Of a stretch of DNA of 64,000 nucleotides, positions 1 to 11,445 are shown piece by piece. Source of the DNA: Coffea arabica (taxonomy: Eukaryota > Streptophyta > Magnoliopsida > Gentianales > Rubiaceae); NCBI RefSeq assembly GCF_036785885.1, contig NC_092326.1, forward strand, positions 40,014,287-40,078,286. Direction: 5' to 3'. Positions within the stretch are counted from its first letter, which is position 1. Every line of letters starts with the position of its first letter. The position numbers were made by a program, and so were the translations under genes. Under the pieces are notes generated by a model, which saw nothing but the letters and a program-made list of their open reading frames with translations, ran no database searches and was not told the DNA's origin.

Positions 1-601
1 GCAATGAATCCATGGTAAATAGTCACATAGAAACCTGTACAAACACCTCTGATAACTCTCAGTTTTACAACACTAACAGCCCAGATATACCTAAAGCTGC
101 AGTTTGTTGAATCAATGACATGGAAATACAATAGGAGTAAAGGATGGCACAGAGAAGCAAGAAAATTCCCAATCTTCTTTTTTTCCTCCATGAGTAGTGG
201 GCAGATAAATCATTGTACGATCTGAAATGGTTAAGTTTGTTGCAAACACCAGGCAGCAGAGCTAATAACAAAGTTCCTCTCTTCCTTTCAAAACGTGCAA
301 ATCTCTAATCCTACTTGTGATCTCATGGTGTTAACAATGGCACAGTTTAGCTGCTGACACACAAAAATATAGGAAAAGGAGGGTCAAAGCTTCAGTTTTA
401 TGAACCCCTACAATAAAATTTTTCCTTTCTCCCTTCAATTTAGTTCATTCTCTTTGTGAATTTCAATTTCCATTTACCTTTTTTTTTCCTGCCCATCTGT
501 ATAACTAAATCAACTAAAGCACAAGAACTATTCAAGAAGGCAATTCTCCACGAATCATTGAAACCCAGAAGCATAGATAAAAGACCAGTACATATACTCA
601 C

Positions 602-869
602 TTTACTTTTCCGGCCTAGATCTCGAATAGCCCGTGTTGCCTCCTCTCTTTCAGATTCCTAAATCCAGACAAGTAATAACATCATTACACAAAAAAAATA
701 CAGTACTTAAGCAAGCAATCTACTCTGCCGTCCTGTAAAAGTATGTATTTACACTTACCTGAGCAGAAATTGGAGTGAATAAAACAAAGAGCACAATGAA
801 GAGCAATGGCAGACAAACAAATTGAATTCTTTTTCGGGTGTTTGATAACAAACCCATGACTTTTTTCAT
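602..869 (-). CDS. 5' exons of unrecognised membrane-anchored protein (partial, runs off left edge)
   Basis: Two coding exons read on the minus strand. Exon 1 (869-759) gives 37 residues starting MKKVMGLL, with a basic patch (RKR, about residues 12-14) followed by a hydrophobic segment at about 17-35, so a signal anchor or signal peptide. It ends CAG|GTAAGT. Exon 2 (658-602) follows a TTTAG acceptor, keeps frame, and adds 19 charged residues ending in GRKSK before a GTGAGT donor. The next exon is not visible in 1-601, which looks like intron, so most of the protein lies outside the window. I do not recognise the family. The start is the first ATG after a stop-rich leader. The splice sites are canonical and the frame is open across the junction, which is the main support for a real gene. 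Confidence 0.6.
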
Positions 870-3800
870 CTTTCTTGAAGAGGGTAGGATTCAGAAGCTG
901 AGAATCTGGGATTCCAAAGTCCTGCTGTGACTAATGAGGAGGAAAAAGGACGGTCTGCTTGCTCTTTTGGGGTCCCTTTTGTCGAAGCGATAAAAGGAGT
1001 TAAATATTAATAACAATCAAGAAGGGAAATGGGATCCACGAGGAATCTTCATAAAGATCTAAACCAGCACTAATCACCAAGGCAGAAGGAAGAGGAGGAG
1101 AGGAGACCCTGGGAACTCTGGCATCCAGCAAGATCTCCCCTAAGCCTGGCTTGAATATGAGAGCTCATGTTTATTTATTAACCAGCTTTTTCTTTTTAAT
1201 TCATAAATCTTGTGCTAGTTTTTGCTTCTTAACAGGATTAAAAAGTACGGGTAACAAACAAACAAAAGAATAGTTTAGTGAAAGTTTCGGAAGTAGTTGA
1301 AAATTGGAGAGGCCGGCGGCCACTCGCAAATTACAATAATGGTCCGCGTGAGGGGGTAAAAGAGGAATTGGAGACGTATAAGTGCAATTTTTGCAGAAAT
1401 GGTTGAGAGTGGCGGTTGGTTTGGACGGTGAGTTTCTTAGGCGTTTCGTGTTAACATACTGTAACACTAGTGTGAATATCCGTACTACGCATGATGCTGA
1501 TATTATTAAAAAAAAAAAAATGGTGAACAAATAAAGGTAAAAAAATTGAACCAACAAAATTTAAATGTAATATCTGTTTAACAATAGTTTGAAATATAAT
1601 AGAATGTGTATATCATTCAAGAACTGTCTTTTTTCGAAAGATGGATCCTGAAAAAAAAATTTAAAATTTATATTAAAAAAAGGAATGATATATTTCTACA
1701 AATGAATGTAATTGAATGTTGTTAAAATGAAATACTTATAAATACTAAGCATTCGATTTGATAATCTTTCTTGAAGGTGCGAACACTCTTCACACCAATC
1801 CACTTTTAGTACGAAAGCCAAAATTAATGATTTAATTAACTATGTTGAATTTTGTGGAGTGTGTACTACAAATGAAAATCCACGATCTTTGACGATATAA
1901 AAAACTGTATATTTACCATGATCACGCAAAAGTATTGGTGATGCGAATGGCTGTCAAACTTAAAGAGAGGCAATATTTTCATTTCTTTGATCTAGAAAAA
2001 ATATATATATTAAATAAAAAATAAATAGTTTTTGTATTTATTTTATTTGTAGTAAGTGATACATTGTATGAGAATTGTTAACAAAAAAATACAATAGTTA
2101 TATAGAAGTAGTATCAATAAAATTTAATATAATTGTGTTGTAATCAAATGAAAATTACGCACCAATAGAATTGTTATTAGCACCCATAGTTAATGAAATA
2201 ATCCCTATATAAATATATTTTGGTACATGTAGACCCCCCAAACCCCGCAAAACCAACCACCACTTATTGAAAATAAACCAATAAATGCACTAAAATGCCT
2301 TCCATCTATACCTCAAATTGCACTTTAACCCACGAATTTTGTGCGAAATTATTCCTCTAATTGCTTTTGTCCTTTTCGATTTTTTCACATGTCGCTAACT
2401 GCTTCATTCCCTCTGCTATCACTTGTATATTAAAATCAAATTTTAATATTAAATAAAAAGGAATGTATTAGTTTATAATATGTTCATAATGTAGATAAAT
2501 TATTAAATTTGGAAAAGGGCGTATGTTCTTATAGGCTTCTTTTCTTTTCTTTTTTTTTTGGAAAATGAGTTTGTTCTTGTAGGTTTTTTTTTTATTTTTT
2601 GGATACAGAATTATTTTTCAAAGATTTTGGTTCGTAGTCCCTACTATGTTTAAACTATCTTTTAATATCCAATTCAATATTGTCTTTTAATTTGACAGCC
2701 TCTATAATTTTTAATTTATTCTTTTGGTTTAAGTTCAGTTAGAATTCGGAATTTTTCAAATACCAAGAAAAATCAGATTTTTTTTTAAAAATCACCGTCT
2801 TAAGTCAGGTAGAGCGCCGAAATATGAGTCAGGATTATTTCCTTTATGCAGTTAGTTTCCTGATATCTAGTATGATATATAATTATGTCCCTTGGATATT
2901 TTTTTTTTCATATAAATATCGTTAGGTCTTTGGCATCACTACTGAACATAATCCAAGCTTAGAAGGACGTGTTTTTTCTAATCCAATGGATGCAAAAATA
3001 CAAAAAATACAAAAAATGAAGGTAATATTGTGATTCAAACTCTAAAAAGTAGGATACCATCTTTCAAGAAGTTTCATGCCTTATTTAGCATCTCAAAAAG
3101 ATGCAACACAGAACAGTTATTTGAATGCTAATAAACTCTCTTTCTACCAATTTTGAAAGCCCACCCATTAAAAGTGGAGTGAAAATTATTGCAGTCAATG
3201 CAGAGAGAAAATGATAGAAAAAAGAAAGGCTAGAATGCAATTTTGCCAAAAGGATTTCTGACGAAATTAAAAATTAATCCAATTTTAATAATGGACGTAT
3301 AGTGCATTTGTTATTAGTAATATCTGAATTATTTTTCTCTAATTATAAACCATTTTTAATTATTTTTTATTATCAAAAAATATTTTTTTATTTCATGCAC
3401 GATCATTTTTGGAATAAAATTATGAAAATAACTATCGTAACACCTTTTTTATGTGATAAATGTGTAATAAAAAATAATTAAAAAAATTTCAGTAATACAA
3501 ACAAATAAATTTTTATAATATTCAATTTATGTTAGAAATAGTAAAACCTTAATCATGAACCTATACAATCCGCAATTATATAAGCAAGCAATACCTTTAT
3601 GTTAGAAATGTGATTGTGATTTTGTGTTTATACTTTATTCTACTATTGACTATCTTTGCTTTACAGTGTAACAATAAGCAAACAACCGTTCATAGGATTT
3701 TGTAAAAAAATTTTAGAAATAATGGATGATCAAAAAATCAATGCAATATCATTCATGACAAAAAGCAAAGCAAAAGCAAAACATACTTAAAAGGCAGAGG

Positions 3801-4537
3801 GGACCGACCTGAAAAATTAAGCTGGCAAGAATATACTTCCAATTCTCCACAAGAAGGTTGAGTTCTGCTGAAATCTCTGCACATAATATCTTCCACTATT
3901 GCTCATAAAAGAAACAAAATTAATACATTTACAAAATGAATAGAGAACAAAAAACAAATAAGAAACAGAGAGAGAGTAGGAGTGAGATAGTGGGATAGTA
4001 GGAATAGAGAATTTGTAAGAGTGGTTGTAGGATGAATTAAGATAGTGGGAGTGAGATAGTGGGAATATTGATGGGTGATAAGGTAGGTTATAACCCACTA
4101 CATTTTATGTATTAAAATAAATACAAAAATCTAGAAAAAAGAATGAGAAATTTAGAAGTCATTGAAAGGGTTTCTGTTAAAAACCCCTTCCTGAATACAT
4201 ATAGATATAAACTTGTAGGAAAATTGTATGGAGTAGAGTTTTTGTGGAGAACTTGAAATGTTTTATTTCTTTTGTTTTCTTTTCTTCTTTTTTCCTCTTC
4301 TTTTTCTTCGTTGCTATCACCGCTACTCCTACCATCTCTACTTCCGGTGCTGGCGACAAGTTCACGAGCGCCATCGCCAATGCCTCCATTATTTTTCCTT
4401 TCTTTCTCTCCCCCCCTCTCTCTCTCTCTCCCTATCTCTCTTCTCTCTCATCCTTCTCCTTGCTTCCTCCCTCCTCATTTCTTGACTCCTACTTTTCCTA
4501 TTCCTTCCTTCTCGTTGCTCTCCTCTCTTCCTACATT
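870..4537. other. AT-rich intergenic stretch
   Basis: Positions 870-1160 are probably the 5' leader and promoter side of the left-edge minus-strand gene. From 1200 to 4240 the DNA is AT-rich with many short homopolymers and no convincing coding frame. From about 4258 to 4535 the plus strand is a strong polypyrimidine tract (runs of CTTT and CTCTCT) with a small GC-richer core near 4320-4390. Open frames there are by-products of the low-complexity sequence. No RNA gene was seen. Confidence 0.6.
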
Positions 4538-4707
4538 GAGTGTGTTTGGATTGTAAGTTATTTGAGATATTTTTACTGTAACACTTTTTGTAATGTGATG
4601 TATGTGAGATAAAAAGGTAATTAGAAAGATAAAAAGGTGTATTGGAAATTGTAATGGTGATGTAAGCAAATATATTTGGCCAAATAACTCACAATCCAAA
4701 CACACTC
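4538..4707. mobile_element. 170-bp terminal-inverted-repeat element (MITE-like, family A)
   Basis: The left end GAGTGTGTTTGGATTG is mirrored by CAATCCAAACACACTC at the right end, and the inverted match extends to about 28 bases with one mismatch. ATT lies directly outside both ends (4535-4537 and 4708-4710), consistent with a 3-bp target duplication. There is no coding capacity. The interior carries ACTGTAACAC and a TGTATGTGAGATAAAAAGG motif that recurs in other copies near 22.5, 27.3, 44.7, 55.1 and 58.5 kb. The superfamily is uncertain: size and structure fit a non-autonomous DNA transposon. Confidence 0.75.
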
Positions 4708-4715
4708 ATTGTTTG

Positions 4716-4931
4716 TGATACAAATATTGAGGTAAATAATAAGAGAAGCAAAGGACAAATGTTTATTTTTTTGTAAAACTCACACAACTTATAACATGAA
4801 ATTACTCTATTTATAGAGTTTAAACTAACTCCACTAACTATCCCACTAACTCCACTAACAATTCCACTAACTCTACTAATTAGGTAGCAAAAACAAATAT
4901 GATTAATTAACAACGGTAAATATTTTTAACA
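4716..4931 (-). repeat. 3' LTR of copia element (216 bp)
   Basis: Read on the plus strand it runs from TGATACAAATATTG to TATTTTTAACA; on the element strand it starts TGTTA. It is 30 bp shorter than its partner at 9108-9353 because it carries fewer copies of a CTAACTCCACTAACTATCC-type minisatellite at about 4825-4880. Confidence 0.93.
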
Positions 4932-4942
4932 ATCCCTCCCTT
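4932..4942 (-). other. Polypurine tract of copia element
   Basis: On the minus strand the bases just before the 3' LTR read AAGGGAGGGAT. This purine run is in the expected place for plus-strand priming. Confidence 0.8.
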
Positions 4943-5017
4943 AAACTGAAAGCTTATCAAACATTCAGTTTAATATGATTTATTAATTGCACAGACTCCA
5001 AGCAGCCTCCTTTATTT

Positions 5018-6625
5018 CTAAAATGTGGATAACTTCAATGGCTTGGTCATTATATCAGCAATCTAATCTTCACTTTTGCAGTAGAGAAAATCAATTATTC
5101 CATCCCTTATGAGTTCCGTTAGAAAATGAAACCTCACATCTATGTGTTTGGCTCTTCCATGTAAAACTGGATTTTTAGAGAGTTTGATTGCAGAACTGTT
5201 GTCACAATAAATTGTAGTAGCTCTTTCTTGCTGAAAATGCAACTCTTCAAGAATATTCCTTAACCAAATTGTTTGACAGGCACAGGCGGTTGCAGCTACA
5301 TACTCTGTTTCAGTTGTTGATAACGTAACAATTGGTTGCTTTTTGGAACATCATGAAATAGTTGTTGAACCCATCATGAACACATATCCAGACGTACTCT
5401 TTCTATCATCAGAATCGCCTACATAGTCATTGTCAGTAAAATCAAACAAATCTAATTTTTCACCATTCTTGTAAAATAATCCATACTCAATGGTTCCCTG
5501 CAAGTATCGAAGAATCCTCTTGGCAGTTAGAAGATGTGTCTCCCTTGGACTTTCCATGTATCTACTAATAAGACTTACAACATGCATAATATCAGGCTTA
5601 GTTGCTGTCAAATAAATCAAACTTTCCACAATTTGCTTGTAAAGGGTGCTATCAACCCTCTTTCCTGGTTCTTTGATGAGTTTTAAACCCACTTCAACTG
5701 GCGTACTAACAGAATTACAATTCGATATTTGAAATTTGTTCAGAATTTCTTGCACATATTTTCTTTGAGAGACAAAAATTCCATCAGCAGATTGCACCAC
5801 TTCAATACCCAAAAAATAATGCATCTTTTCAAGATTAGACATATCAAATTCAACCATCATAAATTTCTTGAATTTCTCAAACATGGCATTATCATTCCCA
5901 GTAAAAATAAGATCATCAACATATAAGCAAACAATCAACAATTTATCTCCATCTCCAATCTTTATGAAAAGTGTATGCTCATATGGACATTTTTTAAATC
6001 CCTCCTTAGAAAAATAAGCATCTATATGACTATACCAAGCACGTGGGGCTTGTTTTAACCCGTATAATACTTTCTTGAATTTGTATACCTTATGTTCACT
6101 TCCAACCTTCACATAATCAGGAGGTTGATCAATAAATACCTGTTTCTGTAAATCACCATGTAAAAATGCTAATTTCATATCCAATTGGAAGATAGGCCAT
6201 GAATTTTGTGCTGCCAATGCTATCACCATTCTAATCGTGTCATGCCTTGCGACTGGAGTAAAGACTTCTCCATAATTCACTCCAAACTCTTGCTTATAGC
6301 CTTTAACTACCAGACGTGCCTAGTACTTGTCAACTTCTCCATTCTCCTTTAATTTCGTCTTGTGCACCCACTTGACACCTATAGATTTTTGTCCTTCCGG
6401 AAGATTGGTTAACTTCCAAGTGTTATTTCGTTCAATAGCTGTAATTTCTTCATCCATTGCCTTCTGCCACTTCAAATTTTTGATAGCTTCTTCAAAAACT
6501 GTAGGATCACAATCGAAAAACAGTGCAAAATATGTAAGTGGGTCTTCAGATTGATCAATTCCAGTTACCTCATAATCAATCATCCCATGCAGGTCTTTTT
6601 CTAATACGTTGAGGCCGTCCTTCAT
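5018..6625 (-). pseudogene. copia reverse transcriptase and RNase H remnant
   Basis: A long frame at 6280-5351 holds the reverse transcriptase, with LDMKLAFLHGDL, the LYGLKQAPRAW motif and the catalytic YVDD at 5912-5923. A stop interrupts the start near 6320. Another falls at 5351 where a tryptophan codon of the ISW motif is TGA. Beyond it the RNase H domain continues in frame: STTEAEYVA, then HIDVRFHFLR, ending with TKPLKLSTF at a stop at 5018-5020. The protein is recognisable but dead. Confidence 0.92.
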
Positions 6626-7842
6626 CTTCTGCTACTATTTGGGAATTTGATACATTATCTAGACCATTTGGTGGAATTTGTTTTGTCAACTGTTGCCTAT
6701 TTTCTTCATCAACTCCATCAAAATCAGCAGGTATTTGTTGTTTAATAATATTGCTGCTCCATGGCAAAAAATTTTCCTCATCAAAAATTACATCTCGACT
6801 GATAACAATTTTCTTGGTGATAGAATTATACAGCTTATAGGCTTTGGATTGATCACTAACACCAAGAAAAATGCATTTATCCCCCTTGTTATCTAGTTTT
6901 GTCCTTTTTTGCTTTGGAACATGAGCATAGGCAATGCATCCAAAAATTTTGAAGTGATTCACTGTTGGTTTTCGTTCGCTCCATGCTTTCTCAGGCGTCA
7001 TATTTTTAACAGCAAGTGTGGGACTTCTGTTCAATATATGAACGCTCCAGTTGACAGTTTCAGGTCAAAAATTTTTTGGAACACCACTTTTTGTTAAAAT
7101 GCTCCTCACTATATTCAATATTGTACGATTCTTCCTCTCTACAACACCATTCTGCTGTGGCGTATAAGCTGCTGTAAGTTGCTTCTGAATTCTATACTCC
7201 TCACAAAAATTTATAAATTCTTGTGAATTATACTTTCCACCACGATCACTGCGAAAAATTTTTATGGATTTGCCTGCTTCCTTTTCGACAAGAGTCATAA
7301 AATTTTTTAATGCTGAAAATGGTTCAGATTTTTCTTGCAAAAAATAGACCCAAGTTTTTCAACTATAATTATTAGTAAACATCATAAAATAACGTTTTCC
7401 ACCATTAGATGACGGATATATAGGTCCGCATAAATCAGAGTGAATCACCTCCAAGACATTTTTTGCTCTCCAAGACATTTTTTGCTCTCCATGATTTTCC
7501 TCTAGGAAAGCTATCTCGATGTTGTTTGCCAACAACACACTCTTCACAAACTTCTGAAGGAGTTGTGATTTGAGGTAAACCAGCTACCATATTTTTCTGT
7601 TGCAAAGTTTTCAGTCCACCAAAATTCAAATGTCCATAACGAAAATGTCATAACCATGCCACATCTTTCGATTTTATCGAGAAACATGAATGAGTCAAGT
7701 TTTGCAAATAAAGTGGGAACATACGATTTGCCGTCATCTTAACTTGAGCAATTAAGCCCAACTTTGCATCTCGAATCTGACATACTCCATCTTTGATTGA
7801 AATCTCATACCCTTTTTCGAGCAACTGACCCACACTAAGCAA
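6576..7842 (-). pseudogene. copia GAG-pre-integrase and integrase remnant
   Basis: From 7842 downward the minus strand shows a pre-integrase segment (SVGQLLEKGY), then integrase pieces with SDRGGKY and the PQQNGVVERKN motif that carries the catalytic glutamate (near 7130), then a C-terminal LGVSDQSKAYKLY stretch. The frame changes several times. One cause is visible: a 19-bp unit is repeated back to back at 7452-7470 and 7471-7489, which shifts the frame. Because 19 is not a multiple of three, both frames around the site carry copies of WRAKNVL. Confidence 0.88.
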
Positions 7843-8159
7843 ATTTGTCTTTAAGTCTGGAATAAAAAGAACATCAGTAATAGTGTGGGTAGAAGAATTT
7901 TCTTTAGCTTTAGCTTAGATAATTACCCTTCCTTTTCCTATAACAGAAATTGTAGAGTTGTCACCAAACTTGACAGTGCTACGAAATGACTCGTCCAATT
8001 CAGAGAATGCCTTCTTATCTCCACACATGTGATTGCTGAAACCAGTGTCTAAATACCACGTGTTTTATTGAGTTTCTTCACTCATGTGGCACACCATCAA
8101 AAGAGACACTTTTCCTTCTTTTTATGCAAAATTAGTCCTTTCTCCATTTTATCTATTCA

Positions 8160-9039
8160 AATTAGTTCGACGTTCGGACTGATAATGGCCATACCTATGA
8201 CATTTGTAGCATTCAACATTGGACTTGTCTGCTGACTTTGGCCTTTGATTTGTTAATGGATAGCCTCCTCGTCCTCTTTTTCTTCCTTGAAATTGATTTT
8301 CTTGGTGCTGGTCTTGTTGTTGTTGGTTGCCACGATCATTATTTCCTCTGTTTCTGCCTCTACCTCTGCCTCCTCTCCATGTTGAGTGATTTTCTGCTGA
8401 AGCCTTTAGTGCTTGCTCCTCTTTCTCTTACTGGTTAATTTTTTGTTCATGAACCAACAAAGAACTCTGCAACTCATCAATTGAAATTGCATCAATATCT
8501 TTCGATTCCTCTATATAGCATACAATAAAATTAAATTTTATTGTCATCGATCGAAGAATCTTCTCAACAATGGTGACGTCCTCCAAATTTTCTCCATGGA
8601 TCCTCATCTTGTTAGCGATTGTCATCGTTCTTGCGAAATAATCAGTGATCGATTCGCTTGACTTCATGCATAAAGTCTCAAATTCGGTCCGAAAAACTTG
8701 AAGCTACACCCGCTTCGCCTTTGCATTTCCTTGATACTTTTTCTTCATAGAGTCCTAAATTTGTTTGGAGGTATCTTTGCTAAGAATTGTCTCTAAAATG
8801 GCCCGATCAATAGCTTGAAAAAGATAATTTTTTGCTTTAAGATCTTTCAGTTTCAATGCTTCCAACTCCATTTTTTGCACTTCTAACAATATTTCTCCAA
8901 CTGTTGGCTCTGCTGCTCCAAATTCTACAACCTGCCAATATTCCTTGGATCTCAAGAAGTTTTCCATTAGCATGCTCCAATGATCATAGTGACCGTCAAA
9001 ATGAGGAATTGCTGGCTGCACAAAATTGTCAGTGGACAT
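8160..9039 (-). pseudogene. copia gag remnant
   Basis: The first frame starts at 9039 (MSTDNFVQPA) and holds the copia gag N-terminal features, including a HFDGHYDHWS motif, but ends at a stop near 8755. A second frame from about 8667 continues the UBN2-like domain. A zinc knuckle lies at 8169-8210. It reads C-x2-C-x4-H-x4-R, so the last metal-binding cysteine is replaced by arginine (CGT where TGT is expected). Between these pieces the frame is broken, so no intact Gag can be made. Confidence 0.85.
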
Positions 9040-9094
9040 CGTAATTTACCAACACAATTCTTACAACTCACTTTTGTTTTCACTCGCAAGCCTG

Positions 9095-9106
9095 GCTCTG
9101 ATACCA
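9095..9106 (-). other. Primer-binding site of copia element
   Basis: On the minus strand, one base after the 5' LTR, the sequence is TGGTATCAGAGC. This is the usual plant copia primer site matching the 3' end of initiator tRNA-Met. Confidence 0.93.
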
Positions 9107-9107
9107 C

Positions 9108-9353
9108 TGATACAAATATTGAGGCAAATAATAAGAGAAACAAAGGACAAATGTTTATTTCTTTGTAAAACTCACACAACTTATAACATGAAATTACTCA
9201 ATTTATAGAGTTTAAACCAACTCCACTAACTATCCCACTAACTCCACTAACTATCCCAATAACTCCACTCACTCCACTAGCAACTCCACTTACTCTATTA
9301 ATTAGGTAGCATAAACAAATATGATTAATTAACAACGGTAAATATTTCTAACA
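9108..9353 (-). repeat. 5' LTR of copia element (246 bp)
   Basis: Partner of the repeat at 4716-4931, with the same ends. The internal minisatellite at about 9218-9295 is longer here. Being the upstream LTR on the minus strand, it would contain the element promoter; no TATA box was assigned with confidence. Confidence 0.93.
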
Positions 9354-11445
9354 GTTTGTGCCTTCAGCTCTAGTGTCTGTTAGGTATTTGCAGTGTTTGT
9401 GGTGTATTTTAAGTTGTATTATTTGAAAAAATTAGTTTTTTTAAATGCAATCTATGCAAATTATTAAAAATTTTTTTTTAACAAACAAACACCCCCTTAG
9501 TCGTTTGTCCTAGTTGTATCTAATTAAATAACCTTTGCATGCATTTGGGACTAACCCATGCATCGAAAGTAGAGCATTCGCCTGTTGATGGAGGATCTAT
9601 TACGAGGCATGATATTGCTCAATTTGGAGACTTCGTTGTATAATCTTTGAATCATTTTAATCTAAGTTACTTAATATACATTCAGTGTTTTTTGCTTCAT
9701 GGTTAATTTTGTTAATGTATATAATGTTGTAAGAATTCAGAAGAAAGAGAATGAAAAAGAAAAACTAGTTAGCTTTGATTATATCTGCTGAAGAAAGGCA
9801 GAAAATTCAACTGAACGAGTTCTATAAATTAACTATATTTTGGGGGGGGGGTATTTTTGAAATACTACATTGTAGTATTGTACATAAAAAACTTATCGCT
9901 GTAGTTGTATTTCGGAGTATTTTTAAAATTTAATATTTTATTGAAGTATTTAAAAAAAACTTTTCCCCAATCCACCACTTATGCCACCAACCCTTCTCTC
10001 CCTCCCTTCCCTTCCCCTTCTCCTGCTTCCTGCCCATTAGACCCATCTCCCCCTTGATCAAGACCCTTCGCATAGGTCAGAGCCAGAGGAGGGGCCTAGG
10101 AGGGGGGGGAGGAAGAGATGGAAAAGAAGGAAGAAGGAAAAGGGGTGGGAGGCAAGAGGCGATAATGGCGGTGACAATGGAGGAAAGAAGAGAAGAGTGG
10201 TAGGTGGTGGGTGGAAAAAAATGGTAGTAGAAATTTCTTTTGTTTTGTGTTTTTATAAGTTGTACTTGAAATTGCATGGATTATGCGTTTTTGGTTGGAG
10301 AGGGACTAGCGCGATTGAGACGTATTCCTTGATATATAATAATTACATTATATTATTGTATTTAAAATAAAAGCGATACATATTAATAAAACATTTGAGA
10401 TATATTCAGTATAATATTATGATGTAATTTTATATAAAAAATTTTATAAAAAAGGAATAAAATTGCACAAAATACAATTATACTAAAGTGTGTCATTACC
10501 GCGTTATCTATGAAGAATGAATGAAAAGTACATACTTCAGTCCAAAGAGAGCCGTTAATGTTCTTCCAAGAGGAAAATAAAACTAGCTGGTGGATGGAGC
10601 AGCGGGAAAATGGAGTACGCGCGCGAGTGGGTGACGAACACAAGCGGAAGCGTCGTCGGTTCCAGCATGATATAAGAAACGCGGGGCCTCCTGCCTCGTG
10701 TCGCGAGTCCGCACTCGCGAAAACAAAATATGAAACGGAAAAAATAAATAATAAAAATAGTAAAATACAAGAAGAAGAAAGGCAAAAAGCCAACAGCGCT
10801 GCTGCTGTATCATCAACAGGGGAATTTGATGGTTTGGTTGGTTCTGATTCGTCCCCTCCCCTTTTCCCCTCTTCCTCCTTCCTTTCTCTCTCACACACTC
10901 ACACACTGCAATTGCTCCCAACTCACACCTCCTTCTCTTTCTCTTTCTCTTTCTCTTTCTCTGTCTCTCTGTCTCTCACTCACACTATTTTTTTTTTCTC
11001 TTTTTGTTTTTGTGGAGGGGAAATATCAGAAGGGCCTATTCTGTCTTTCTTTTTCTTTCTATTCTCTCATTCTCCCATTCTCTACCTTCCCTTCCCCCCG
11101 CTTTCTCTCTCTCTCTCTCTCTCTCCCCCCCTCCTCTCTGCATTTCCATTTTCTTATTCTTTTTCTATGCCATTTTCTAAATATCATAAATAAATAAGCT
11201 AGTCTAGTCAATTTGAGGTGGGGGGGAGAGAGCGGGAAGGCGGGGGTGGGGGGTTGGTAGGACTGGGACCCGAATCGAAATGGAAATTCCGGCAGCAGCA
11301 ATTCTTCTTTTAGGAGGAATTGTTGATGCCAGCGTTAGCCGTTGGTGATGGAAATCATCGTCACAGCGATTCTTCTAAAATTATTAGTATTATTATTATT
11401 ACTATTATTAATAAAATTAAAATCAGCAGCAGAAGCAGAATCAGC
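9354..11445. other. Intergenic DNA and presumed promoter/5' UTR of the CCCH gene
   Basis: Positions 9354-10800 are AT-rich with a G run near 9842 and a purine-rich stretch at 10080-10210. From about 10850 to 11140 the plus strand is a dense CT-rich tract including runs of CTTTCT and CTCTCT, typical of plant core promoters or 5' UTRs. A TTATTATTATTACTATTATTA-like repeat (about 11385-11415) lies just before the start codon. No exact transcription start can be assigned. Confidence 0.45.

Larger units (their letters stand above)
4716..9353 (-). mobile_element. Ty1/copia LTR retrotransposon, structurally complete, coding-defective
   Basis: This 4,638-bp element is on the minus strand. It has two LTRs beginning TGTTA and ending ATCA, a primer-binding site for initiator tRNA-Met, a polypurine tract, and gag, integrase, reverse transcriptase and RNase H segments in the copia order. 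The same five bases, GTTTG, flank it at 4711-4715 and 9354-9358, a perfect target-site duplication. The LTRs differ by roughly a dozen substitutions by eye plus a 30-bp length difference, so the insertion is not recent. In-frame stops and frameshifts in every domain mean it cannot encode its own proteins. The short LTRs and total length resemble small copia lineages, but the lineage was not tested. Confidence 0.95.

Noticed and set aside
4244-4612. Open frames of 75-122 codons in three plus-strand frames
   Set aside because: Polypyrimidine tract; frames stay open in several registers at once, and the longest one overlaps the MITE end.
10558-11197. Long overlapping open frames on both strands
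   Set aside because: They are produced by low-complexity CT-rich sequence in the promoter/5' UTR of the CCCH gene; the translations are Ser/Leu/Phe/His repeats.
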